Notes under the pieces: model-generated
The model's database searches: none
Told to the model about the DNA's origin: nothing
Seen by the model: the letters and a program-made list of their open reading frames with translations, nothing else
Translations under genes and position numbers: made by a program
Assembly: GCA_027603945.1 (NCBI GenBank)
Contig: JADIIU010000038.1
Coordinates: 48,211-112,210, forward strand
Direction of reading: 5' to 3'
DNA length: 64,000 bases
Source of the DNA: Terramyces sp. JEL0728
Lineage: Eukaryota > Chytridiomycota > Chytridiomycetes > Rhizophydiales > Terramycetaceae
Shown here: positions 1 to 9,630 of the stretch, one piece after another
How the letters are laid out: the number at the start of each line of letters is the position of its first letter
How positions within the stretch are numbered: the first letter of the stretch is position 1

Positions 1-314
1 ACCCAGAATTGGTATTAAGCGGCTTTGACATAATTGACACAGTTTATGAACTTACGATATCTGCCAAATCTCTCGCGTTGTTTGTGAATATTGAAGTGCT
101 GAAAACGGCAGATATGTTGTGTGTTGGAAGATTCTCCAAGAACGGTTTCCACATGATGCCAGACTCTACGGAATCAATTAAATTCTACTGCAATGGAAAA
201 GTAGATTTGCGTTTGAGTGATTTTTATATTCGCTCTCTATACGACACAGGAACTGATATCGAACTAGCAAAAGGATTCGCGCGAGAAAAACAGCCAAGAT
301 GCAATATAATTTGA
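1..314 (+). CDS. Beta-mannosidase (GH2), C-terminal fragment
   Basis: This is the last ~104 codons of a gene that begins before the window; the open frame runs from base 3 to the TAA at 312-314. The residues GRFSKNGFHMMP followed by a strand-rich stretch and SDFYIRSLYDT resemble the C-terminal immunoglobulin-like domain of GH2 beta-mannosidases (family pattern GRFSDNGF). Such enzymes remove terminal beta-mannose from manno-oligosaccharides. The catalytic domain is outside the window, so activity cannot be judged. The stop lies only 7 bp from the stop of the oppositely oriented GH5 gene, which could supply mannan fragments. The family call is by recalled similarity; another GH2 member is possible. 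Confidence 0.75.
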   Translation, partial: PELVLSGFDIIDTVYELTISAKSLALFVNIEVLKTADMLCVGRFSKNGFHMMPDSTESIKFYCNGKVDLRLSDFYIRSLYDTGTDIELAKGFAREKQPRCNII

Positions 315-321
315 ATTTATT

Positions 322-1892
322 TTACTTTATCGTAATAGCATTTGATTCCACCTGCCCCCATTCCCCGAAACCGATTACACTGATGATGATTGGAGTTTGA
401 AATTTATTCAGACCAAGAAAGTACAGAACACTGCCTGAAAGTTTGCTATCTACTACCTTGGTCGCTATAATCGAGTTTTGTACTTTGATTGAGTAGTCAG
501 TTGCTCCAGCTGCACCTCTCCATTTCAACAACGCGCTCTTTTCAACAATCTCTGGTTCAAACAGCACTGGCGGGTCAGGAACTGTTAGATTTCGCGCAAC
601 TCCGAGTTTTCTATTAATTTCCACCATACTTTTCATGATTAGCTTTTCATCTTTTGAAAATCCATCGCTTTCTTGAAACCCGGGGTAATGATACGCACTG
701 TATGCGCTATTTTCTTTATGGATTCCTACGATTAAACAAAAGTACTAAATCCACCTTCTACAGAATGGAATCTTAGACTCCAGATTAGCATTCCTGAACA
801 CGCACTTTGTAAAAACGCATCTTGGAAATCTCTAATCGCTTCAAATTGCGTTAATCCAAATTCTCCAACAATAAAGGCTTTCTTGTAAGGCTTTATAGTA
901 TCAAGGTCATTGTTCAATCTAAACCTGTAAGTATCGTCTAAAGAGTCGCTTTGAATACTTGGAAAGTCTACACTTGCCAACCAGAAACTGGATATTACAA
1001 CAATCAAGTAAACAGCAATCATTGAATACCTGAATTTCCTTTTTCTGGCCCGCAGATAAAACATGCTCGTCCTATTGAGTATTGTAAAGTAAATCCCAAT
1101 CGCCGAATATGCTGCCGTGAAGAGAAATAGCAATTTGTGGTTAAAGCCATGATTCATCAAGTATAGATTCCTATGGCTGGTGCCTCCCATATAATAGTGG
1201 TTGGTGAAAATATCTATATATTCACTCTGCAGCACATCTTCGCTCCACAACCCATTACTTGCATCCATCACTAAATGGTTAGCATCCAATTGTTTTATAT
1301 ACTTTGCGATATCTAGTGTCCACTCTGGGTTAGGCTCGATTTCATTCCCAGTCTCCCAACACAAAATTGCAGGGTCGTCCTTGTACAATACACCGCTAAA
1401 CGTATTCCTTCTATTCAAAATTTGGGATATCAGCTGTTTGAATCCAGTCCTTATAATACGATTGCTGAAAAACTCGCGCTTGTCCAGTCCATACAAGTTT
1501 GCAAATGCTTTTAGTCCGCCAAACCATTCCCAGTCATCAATGAAAGGTATGATAACCTTGATATTATAAATATTTGCTAGATGCAATGCATAATCAAAAT
1601 CCTGCATTAGGTCTTTGTTCAATTGCCATTTGCAGTCTAAACTTTGAAATCCAGATATTATTTTGATATGCTTGCGTTCGGATGGATCTTGCGGTATTGA
1701 AAAAACATAGGTGCGTACTACTTGACCTCCTAATTGTGCGATAGATGATAGTTGGTCCTGTTGTTCAAAAGATGAAATTCGTTGCCATGGATCTTCCAAA
1801 ATATGTAAATTTGGCGTATTGAAAGATGCGAATCGAAATATGGTATTATTCAAGACTAACTGTCCATTTCTATGCTGCACAAAACCAGACAT
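322..1892 (-). CDS. GH5 mannanase-like glycosidase with membrane hairpin
   Basis: Predicted 516-residue protein, one 20-nt intron at 726-745. It is a (beta/alpha)8 glycosidase resembling fungal GH5 endo-beta-mannanases: N-terminal half with VVRTYVFS, the acid/base Glu in GNEIEP at about residue 184, FTNHYY near 230 and the nucleophile Glu in VGEFGLTQ near 344. After the intron follows GGFRIHKENSAYSAYHYPG, which closes the barrel, then a ~90-residue fibronectin-III-like tail. Between NHYY and the nucleophile lies an insertion of ~95 residues with two hydrophobic segments (about 253-272 and 290-307) flanking a basic stretch (RARKRKFR), so the enzyme is probably membrane-tethered. No N-terminal signal peptide is obvious. 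Expected role is cleavage of mannan or mannoprotein, next to the GH2 gene. Confidence 0.82.
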
Positions 1893-1921
1893 TTTTGTTT
1901 GTCAACAAAAATCAAAATTTA

Positions 1922-3573
1922 TTAAATGGCAGATATGGAAATTTCACCGTACGCTTGTGACTGGGTAACGGCTACCAAATCTTTGGTTTTCAATACCAAC
2001 AATTCAAAGAATACTTTTGCTGCAATACTCTTTGATTCCTAGATTAATATGAATTACATTTTCTGTGATTTGAGAGAATGTTGCTTCCCCTTGGAACTTG
2101 TCTCGAATGATATTGAGAGTTTTCTGCGTGTTTGACGCAAGGTTTTCAGTTTCTTCGACCGACTCTTCTTCGTCAAATTCAAAAATGGATACGTTTTGTG
2201 GTGCCATTACATCTAGCAATGATTCATCCTCTGGTTTGTGTCTCTTTGGTGATGGTTCTTCTGGGTGGATTACTGAAATATCCCCAAAGTTCATATCCAT
2301 ACCAGCATCAAAACTAATTTCCGGTTCTTGCTCGAAAACCGGATCTTCAATATGCAAGCTAGCCATTGTTTCGTTGGCTTGATAAGTGACGGGCTGTCTC
2401 TTTGGCTCGAGGAATTTCAAATCTAGCTTTGCGAATCTGCTGTATTGCGCTACCAGCATTTCTTCCAAAGATAAATCCAACAAGTTCTCCAGCCCAAATT
2501 GATTTCTGAATGTTGAAAGAGTTGGATAATTGATAACGAGTTTGAAGAGAGGATTTGGCTTGTTGTGTACAAACTGACTAAAGTCGCCATCTTTCATGAG
2601 TTTGAAATCTGCTTCATCCATGAAAATTGCACTATCAATTGCAATCCTTTTTCTCTTTGGAGTTTTTCTCCTTTCCATTGAAATCTCCAGTTCGAGGTCT
2701 AAATTAGAATAATCGCACTTTCTGGTTCTAATTCCAAATTTTCAGGTTCTACAACAGGCTCCATCGCAACATCTTTGTCAAGGTCAAACCCCAAGTCGAT
2801 ATTTACACTAAATTAATATGGGCTACTCTCTACAGATTAGTTTAGGTTACTCAAATCTACGATCAGTAAAAATTACCCCCTATCATTAGTACATATTACA
2901 ATGCTTGACCCACTTCTAAATTACCTGGCTCAGGTCTATCATTAATTGCAGTTACTCTTTTCTACATTAATAATGAATACTCTAAATCAAATCCAAAGTC
3001 TAGCGCACCTTGATCTCCAAAATCTACGGGTATTTCTTCTCTAGGAACTTCCATTGAAATATCCGGATCTAACAATGATTTCTGAAAGCTTTGTTGCGGA
3101 ACAAATTCTCTGGTTAAATCAGCATCTCTTCCAACTTCCATTGATTCCTGGGTAAATGAGAGAAATGTATTGTCCTCCACTGGTTTCAAAGTATTTAGAT
3201 CGAGCACAGGATTATACATGATATCAAATTCATTAATTGTATCTGCAAGTGTAATTTGGTTATTTGAAACGACAGACTGTACAACATTTAAATCAACTAC
3301 CGATGGACGAAACGCCATCTTAATTTTAACTAGTGCTTCATTACAATCTTCAAACAAGTACTTTGCTTTGCGGGAGAATATTTTGCATACACCTAGTAAC
3401 AACTGTCCCGATAGTCGAAGTGCCATATGATCATAATCTTCAATTGCTGAAATTGAATTTGGAATATTTGTAGCGAGAAACTGTGATTTTGACAGCTTTC
3501 TCTCCCAGTGCGCTGCAAGCCATACTTTGGCCAATGGGCCCTTTTTGTTTAGTATCGTTTCTGAATAAAACAT
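1922..3573 (-). CDS. RAD21: Cohesin kleisin subunit RAD21/SCC1
   Basis: Predicted 497 residues in nine exons. The N-terminus (MFYSETILNKKGPLAKVWLAA) is the kleisin domain that closes the SMC3 head gate, and the C-terminus (IAAKVFFELLVLKT ... AYGEISI) is the winged helix that binds the SMC1 head. The middle is acidic and disordered, with a basic patch (RRKTPKRKR). Rec8, the meiotic paralogue, is an alternative, but the C-terminal match favours RAD21. Introns lie at 2962-2980, 2936-2955, 2880-2899, 2857-2876, 2830-2850, 2808-2826, 2699-2718 and 2039-2057, all 19-21 nt. The region 2827-2961 gives exons of 6, 36, 3, 6 and 3 nt. Each of these is a multiple of three and all junctions are phase 2, so inclusion of the tiny exons is inferred, not proven. 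Confidence 0.88.
2808..2980 (-). other. Microexon cluster inside RAD21
   Basis: Six consecutive 19-21-nt intron units, each with GTA/GTAA at the 5' end and TAAT or TGAT just before the terminal AG, are separated by coding pieces of 6, 36, 3, 6 and 3 nt. Joining all pieces keeps the frame into the conserved C-terminal half and encodes an acidic linker. Because every small exon is divisible by three, any of them could also be skipped without harm. Confidence 0.65.
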
Positions 3574-3935
3574 TTTTTAGATTTAGTAAGCTTGGTTCGG
3601 ACATTTTGCTTGTTCACAATACAAAGATAAATCATAATGTACCAACATTTAAATGGAAAAGTAACTTTAGAGTTAGCTTTTAAACTTAAGTTTATTAAAT
3701 CCTCTAAAACAAACTTTACACCCATAATAACTATCTTTCTTGATTTAAGTTCAACTTATTTAAATGGGCTTAGTTTAGGCTGCAAAACGGTTTCTACCAA
3801 TTGAATCGGTTGCAAGAATTTGAACTACAATAGAGACGGATAATATCTGACAACGGCAAACTCGGATATATTCAATAACATTCGCCAAAACTTATTTGAT
3901 TACCTCTTCAAATTCGAATAATTTTTTTTTCAAAA
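3574..3935. promoter_or_regulatory. Divergent intergenic region
   Basis: Start codons of RAD21 (minus strand) and the next gene (plus strand) are 362 bp apart here. The stretch is AT-rich with several TTTAAA-like runs and no long open frame. I see no clear TATA box or other recognisable element. Confidence 0.4.
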
Positions 3936-4829
3936 ATGATCTTGAAATTGCTCAGATATTCCACCTCAAGATTCTCCACATTCAGACTGGCAGTATCCGC
4001 AAGACTGTATTCCAATGCATTAAATTTAAAAAAATTACAGCAGCAATACGAATTAAAATCTGAAGTAGAAACAGTAAAAATCGAGTTACCAGAAAACATT
4101 TCCGAACCATTCTTTTTGAAGCATAATGAATTCAAGAACAATTTAATCCAGAAACAGCGAGAGTTTAATATTTTATTGGAAATGTCCAGTTTAGCGACTT
4201 CGTTGGAAGAACAAGTAAATTTCAAGACATCGCTTGTCTTGTGGAAAAAAGAATTTGATTTAAACGAAGCTGAATCAAAACAACTTATAGATGTCTTGTT
4301 TGAAAAAAAAGAGTATCAGTCGCTCTTTGAATTGCTAACAGACCGCTTCAACTATGGCTTGATTCCCAACAGCGAAACCATAGTGAAACTATTGATAAAC
4401 AGCAGTGGTGAACAGTTATACAAAAACTTTTCATTGTTGTTTTACTACGACATTCCACCTTTGAAAGAACATTATGAAATATTAATCAGAAAAGGAGCAG
4501 AAGGAAGCGATAAAGAATTGGAGTGGGCATTAACAACGCTAAGCGAATTCGAATCACTGGGATGGAAACCTACAGCAGATATCGAATATTCAGTTGGTTT
4601 GATTGAATTGAAGAAAAAGAATTTCGATGCGGTTTTGCTGGTAGATGACAACTACTTGAAAACCAAAGCATTGATTGGGTTGGGGAAAATCAAGGAAGCA
4701 ATATTACAGTTTGAAAAATGTGTAGACTCTAAAGACAAAGCTACAATGGATGAGCTGAAGGGCGAATTGGTGGTATTGGCAAAGAGCAACGTAGAAAATG
4801 AAAAACTATTGAATGAAATAAAGTACTAA
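3936..4829 (+). CDS. Mitochondrial helical-repeat protein (unassigned)
   Basis: Single-exon gene for 297 residues. The first ~25 residues (LLRYSTSRFSTFRLAVSARLYS) form a basic, acid-free amphipathic leader typical of mitochondrial import. The rest is almost wholly alpha-helical, with segments such as LFELLTDRFNYGLIPNSETIVKLL that look like pentatricopeptide-type helical pairs, ending in a charged helix. It may be a PPR-like mitochondrial RNA or ribosome-associated protein (an mS27-like role was considered), but I do not recognise a specific family. The start chosen is the only ATG giving the leader. Confidence 0.6.
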   Translation: MILKLLRYSTSRFSTFRLAVSARLYSNALNLKKLQQQYELKSEVETVKIELPENISEPFFLKHNEFKNNLIQKQREFNILLEMSSLATSLEEQVNFKTSLVLWKKEFDLNEAESKQLIDVLFEKKEYQSLFELLTDRFNYGLIPNSETIVKLLINSSGEQLYKNFSLLFYYDIPPLKEHYEILIRKGAEGSDKELEWALTTLSEFESLGWKPTADIEYSVGLIELKKKNFDAVLLVDDNYLKTKALIGLGKIKEAILQFEKCVDSKDKATMDELKGELVVLAKSNVENEKLLNEIKY

Positions 4830-5026
4830 GCTATTCCCATTGCTTATTTTAATCTTGCTCAAGTGGTGTGCGGCTAGTACTTTGCAGTATCTAGGTACAT
4901 TGAGCGACTCAGGAGCAATCGTCTGCAATTGTGGTCATTCAATCAAGTACACGCTGGTCAGTTCAATCAAAAGGCTAAGCATGTGGTGAATCGAGTCCTT
5001 ACACTTTTGAAACATCAACTTTTAAA

Positions 5027-5443
5027 ATGTTGGCATTATTGATTACGAAAACCTTGGCAGACGTCGTAGGGTTAGGACAACACTGTGGAGGGTTCATCTC
5101 CAATTCTAACACTTGTGCAGCACCGTACACTTGTGTACTGTCGAAAATTCCAGACGCTGGAGGGCTTTGTCAATTGGCAACTGCAACTGATTTGCCAGGA
5201 GTTTCCAATTTACCCAGTGTTCCAACTGGTATCCCAACTGGTATTCCAACTGGTGTTCCAACGGGTATTCCTACAAATATCCCAACTGGTATCCCAACAG
5301 GCATTCCAACACTTCCAACAAACGTTCCTCAAGTAACACAATCTGGATCAGCTCAACAAACTACAACTGCGGCTACTCCTAGCTCCAACTCTGCAGCATC
5401 TTTTGGCGTGTACTTATGGACGGTTGCAGCTCTACTCCTTTAA
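5027..5443 (+). CDS. Small secreted Cys-rich protein with PTGIP repeats
   Basis: Predicted 138 residues. A hydrophobic but short N-terminus (MLALLITKTLADVV) is followed by a Cys module GQHCGGF ... NTCAAPYTC ... GGLCQ, resembling the six-Cys modules seen in secreted proteins of zoosporic fungi. Residues ~64-93 are about seven tandem copies of the unit PTGI (with V/N variants), written in DNA as near-identical 12-bp repeats at ~5221-5310. A Ser/Thr-rich spacer and a C-terminal hydrophobic tail (VYLWTVAALLL) suggest GPI anchoring. It is probably a wall or surface protein; function is unknown. Its stop is 16 bp from the convergent SPG1 stop. Confidence 0.7.
   Translation: MLALLITKTLADVVGLGQHCGGFISNSNTCAAPYTCVLSKIPDAGGLCQLATATDLPGVSNLPSVPTGIPTGIPTGVPTGIPTNIPTGIPTGIPTLPTNVPQVTQSGSAQQTTTAATPSSNSAASFGVYLWTVAALLL
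5221..5310 (+). repeat. 12-bp coding tandem repeat (Pro-Thr-Gly-Ile)
   Basis: Repeated units of the form CCAACTGGTATC, with third-position changes, encode PTGI/PTGV/PTNI inside the secreted protein. Copy number is likely to vary between strains by slippage. Confidence 0.75.
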
Positions 5444-5459
5444 ATAAATAAGATTTTTA

Positions 5460-6218
5460 TTAGTATTCTAAAATTGGGGCACCCACATCTTCAATTCTAG
5501 GGATGGTACACTTCAAATCAAAGGATTTTGTTAAAATGATTTTAAATAATTTCTGGACATTGATTGCGTGTGAAGTGGAGCAGAAAACCAATGGTGCTTT
5601 CATTGCTCTTGCGTACCTTCTTGCCTATATTAGTTTCGAATACCTGTCTGGTGATTTCTTCTTGCTCCTGGACTGGGAAAGTTGCGAAATGATCGTACTT
5701 TGTCCCAACCAAAAACGGTATCGCAGTCTAGATTAGCTGTATGTACTTTGTTGAATCCCCTTGCTTGTCTGTACCATTCCTTTATGCTGTTCAGAGTCGA
5801 CTTTCTGCTCAAATCAAACATAAACAAAATCGCAATCGCATCATTACATACAAGAGGTAGCATGTTTACAAATTCGCGCTGACCTGGGTTAGCCAGTAAA
5901 ACCTCCTAAATCCCAAATGCTGAACGTAATTTCTGTGTTTTTGATTGAAATAGTCTTTTCCATAAAGTTTACACCTTGTTAGCAACACCTACCAAGTGTC
6001 TGGATATAATCTTCATCAAAGCTGCCTTCAACGTATTTCACCATCAAACTGGTTTTTCCAATTTGAGAATCGCCAACCATCCCTACTTTCAACACGACAT
6101 TTCAGTTGTTAATTACAAGGTACTTTTTAACAAACGCGTTTTGTTGAGGTATATTTGGCCTTCTGTCGCTGGGTAGGCGCTGTTGCTTTCTATCATCTTT
6201 CTTTGGTATTCCGTTCAT
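5460..6218 (-). CDS. SPG1: Septum-promoting GTPase Spg1/Tem1-like
   Basis: Predicted 220 residues in six exons. It is very close to fungal Spg1: P-loop GDSQIGKTS, then [13 protein letters not shown], switch [14 protein letters not shown], the Spg1 signature [20 protein letters not shown]4 GTKYD, G5 [13 protein letters not shown], and the end [16 protein letters not shown]. In fungi Spg1 sits at spindle poles and switches on the septation initiation / mitotic exit kinase cascade. Introns: 6103-6123, 5975-5992 (18 nt, the shortest here), 5884-5902, 5728-5746, 5625-5643. The first intron ends in TG; no AG gives a readable junction to NVVLKVGM, and removing 21 nt restores the frame. The start codon is 34 bp from the start of the divergent RING gene. 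Confidence 0.9.
6103..6123 (-). other. GT-TG intron (SPG1 intron 1)
   Basis: A 21-nt intron begins GTACC and ends TTAACAACTG. The flanking exons join as ...[16 protein letters not shown], matching the N-terminus of Spg1 proteins. Read through, the frame stops at a TGA inside the intron. Confidence 0.75.
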
Positions 6219-6252
6219 TATTTTCTGCTTTTTAAATTTTAACTTTTGTGGA

Positions 6253-7826
6253 ATGGGGAAGAAAAGATCTCGCAAAAAGGGCAGCACAGAGATAGCAATT
6301 ACTAGCGGTGAAACGATATCTATTCCCAAGCAAATAAAGAAACCAACTCCAACAATCATTGATGTTCCAGGCAATAATCCTGTCGTAGTCAAGTCCACCA
6401 GCAAAAAAAATATCCCAATAGCAACTAGCAAAGCCATTCAGAATATGAAAGAAGGGTCTACCATGGAAATATCTTTAAAATCAGCTAAAAAGAAAAAGAA
6501 AAAGAGTAGGAAGAGAGCTGCGGAATTGGAGGAGAAGGATACGAAAAAACAAAAGATTGATGACTCACTAACCAGCAAGGAGAATTCAGTGACAGCTACA
6601 GAATCGGAACCACAATCGTCAAACTTGAATGAGATTTCTAAAGCAGTTCCAGCACCGAAAACTAAGCAAATATCTACTCAAACGGATAGCAATTCGAACC
6701 TTGAAGCTATAGCCTCAATCAAAGAGTTGAAAGAATTCATTCAGAAAAGAAAATCTAAGTTTGCAGATATTATCATAAATTTACTTGGAGAAAATGATAA
6801 CTTAACCAAGCTGTCGGAAACGTTGGACAGGGAATTGAAGGATAGTCAAGCACTGAATACAAATCTTACTGAATGTGAACAAAAGATGATTTCTTGTCAC
6901 ATATGTATGGATGTGTTTTCAAATCCTCAAATATTAGAGTGTGGGTAAGAACAAACATTAATACAGCCACACTTTTTGTTATTCTTGCATTCATGCTTGG
7001 TTGCGCAAGCAGGATGGCAGTGGTGACTGTCCAACTTGCCGAAACGTCTGCAGAACAAATCCAGTGTGTAATCGATATGCAGAGTACCACGTTGAGCAAA
7101 TGATTTCAAAGTTGAAGGAACCACGAAAGACTGAAGTTTTAGACCGCGTAAAGGAGGAAAAAGGTATTTTGTTTTGATATTAGAGGAATTTGTAAAGAAA
7201 AAAGATCCTTGGCACTCTTGGAAACGACCTGTTCAGTATATTATAGATAATGATGATGGAGTGACAAGGTTGCTGTTAATTAATGCAGATGCGGGACGTG
7301 TGGATGGGAGATCGAAGATGGGGTTTGTGAAAACTGCAATGCGCGCTACCCCGACTTGCAAGTGGTTGATTATTTAGAGGAGGAGGATTATCCGGATAAT
7401 GATGATCATGAGGATAGTATGGATACGGAAGATGAACACTTTGTTGTTGACGATGACTATATCGAATATGAATCTGATGCTTCCCGCGGTGGCAGAAATA
7501 GAAGAAACAATGCCATTGATCAAGATGATTACGAGGATTTTGAATCAGAACCGGAGCAAATTAGGCCGATTAGGAGTAATGTTATAGATCTATCTGATGA
7601 AAGTGCTAGCGACCAAGATGTGGAAGTTACAAGGACGTCTAGGGCCAACAGAGTGCGCATACAAGAGTTTTCTGATGAAAACAAAAGTTCTGATAGTGAA
7701 GTTGAAGTAGCCAGATCTGGAGCTGCCATAGAAATCTCTGAAGACGAGGATTCAAACAGAGATAGAAATGAATACATTGAATTCTCTGCTGAAGAAGACA
7801 ACTTTGAGGATTCATCATCAGACTAA
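6253..7826 (+). CDS. Nuclear RING-finger protein with acidic tail
   Basis: Predicted 503 residues. Lys-rich N-terminus with nuclear-localisation-like runs, a helical stretch (about 155-205), then a C3HC4 RING: CHICMD, CGHTFCYSCIHAWL and CPTC, which is split by the first intron inside the CGH codons. After a basic linker comes a zinc-ribbon-like CGTCG ... CENCNARY, then ~155 very acidic residues with repeated SDE/SDSE motifs. This suggests a nuclear E3 ubiquitin ligase; CHFR/DMA-like order was considered but no FHA domain is visible. Introns: 6945-6966, 7164-7183, 7269-7288. The stop overlaps the end of the convergent ankyrin gene by 9 bp. Confidence 0.82.
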
Positions 7827-9356
7827 TTTATTAAAACCAAAAGGTGCCAATATCTCAGTCATGTATTCATCGACGTTCTCTGTATCTTCAAGAGTGATCG
7901 CATTTTCTATAATAAATCATAAATTACCTATCAATTTCAAGCTTGCATTTGATGGGTACAGCAAGTAAACGTCCAAAGCCTTGATATATGCTACCCAGCA
8001 TTTCGAATTGCTCATCATTTTTACATCTCCGGTTTTATGAATCAAGTTTTGTTCGTACATCCAGTTATCAACCTTTGCAGTAAAATGATTCAGCACCCAA
8101 TGCCCATCCTCTGCAAAATGGTCGGAGCAGGTTGACTCTTGAGATGAGAACAATTCGTTTTCCAAATCAATTTGCTGCGTTTGGAGTTGAGCGTGAAATG
8201 CTTCTGTCGTCTGGTGCAGAGGGTCTTCTAAGTCTGGTGCAGTAAATCTGACGCGTTTGTTTGCCGTCTTGTTTATTGTGCTTTCAAACAGGTCTTCCCA
8301 ATCTGAAGGATCAACCCCATATTTGATAGCGAAATCCAGTGGAGTTAAGCCATCTCCCTCTGTCGCAGTTGGATCACAGCCATTTTCAAGTAAAAAGCGA
8401 ATGATCCGGGTTGCACCTTTTCGGCACGCATAGTGCAATACAGTTCGCTTTTTTGTATCTTGAATATCCAAGTTGGCTCCAAATTCAGCAAGTCTTTCTA
8501 CAACATTATAATGATTAAATTCTACAGCTTTAAATATAGGAGTTTGGCCAAATATATCCAGAGGATTCAACTTTGCTCCCAAATCCAATAATTTTTGGAC
8601 AATTTTAATCTTTCCGTATCCAGCCGCGCTATGGAGCAGTGTTCTATTCTTTGAAGATTCGACATTATTTATGATATCAGGAGAGTTTGCAATCAAATGT
8701 AAAGCCTCTGCAGGACTGCTGTTGATCAGATATTGCAAATGTGTAACAGGAGTCTTGCTTACTTCCAATTCCTGTGCAATCTCTTCTTCCTGTGATGTTA
8801 TCATCTTCTCCTTCCTTTTGGACATTGCATCTAATATTTCATCTAAATTTAAACTCCAATTACCTCTCCATAGACCGATTTCATTCATTGCATATTTACT
8901 AATCAAACCCAAGTCAAAAGGAGATTTGCTTTCAAAATCCAATTCATTTGGATCGCAGCCCAATTGAAGCAGCAGTTTTACCATTGGCGCAGTCCCCATT
9001 TCACATGCTCTGTGCAATACTGTGCGCTGCTTGTGATCTTTCGTGTGGACATTTGCTCCGTGAGCTATTAGCATTAGTGTTATTTCATCATTTCTAAACC
9101 GGATTGCCCTGAATATTGGTGTTTCTCCAAACTTGTCTAGTTTGTTGACATCAGCCTTCAAACTCAGCAGTAATTCGACAATTTCAGTCGCTCCATAGCC
9201 AGCAGCAATATGAAGCAATGTACGCTGATCATTTGGAGATTCTTGAAATGCAAGATCGTGATGTTTTTTGATCTCGTTCAGCACCAATTCTGGGCGGTAT
9301 TTTATCAACGTCGCATATTTTGTGATTTCCTTTGTCATGACAACAATTTCAGACAA
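7818..9356 (-). CDS. Ankyrin-repeat protein
   Basis: Predicted 505 residues with two blocks of ankyrin repeats, roughly 40-155 and 230-345. Each block begins with a near-copy of the same module (RTLLHxAAGYG, FGETPIF or FGQTPIF, TVLHxAC), which indicates internal duplication. The C-terminal third has no recognised domain. One intron at 7907-7927 leads to a 34-residue last exon ending in PFGFNKLV. It is presumably a protein-interaction scaffold; no catalytic motif is present. The last 9 bp are also the last 9 bp of the RING gene on the other strand. Confidence 0.85.
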
Positions 9357-9556
9357 AGTTTGGAGAAATACTGTAAAGGTATTTGGCAGAAATTAAATAT
9401 TCAGAGTATCATTTGAACTCCAATAGGCATCATTATTTGTCAAGTTTCAAATAGCTGGCGAATCAAAAGTTGCGATAATTAGGGCTGTCGGGGTTATTTC
9501 CAACGGTTAGTTCAAGTTGTTGCAAGTCCTCTCTGCATTGTAGCTGAGTTTTGATT

Positions 9557-9592
9557 TTACGTAATCCAGCTTACGTAATCGACCTTATAAAA
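9557..9592 (+). promoter_or_regulatory. Paired TTACGTAA sites and TATA box before MTHFR
   Basis: Two copies of TTACGTAATC (9557-9566 and 9571-9580) are followed by TATAAAA at 9586-9592, 39 bp before the MTHFR start. TTACGTAA is a palindrome bound by Yap1- and C/EBP-like bZIP factors in other organisms. Use here is inferred from position only. Confidence 0.5.
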
Positions 9593-9630
9593 TTGATGAA
9601 AACGGTGATTTTGAAATTTTAACAAATTAA

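Noticed and set aside
2808..2980. A single ~170-nt intron in RAD21
   Set aside because: Nothing else in the window exceeds 43 nt, and the segment contains six complete GT...TRAY...AG units of normal size. It is not excluded for minor isoforms.
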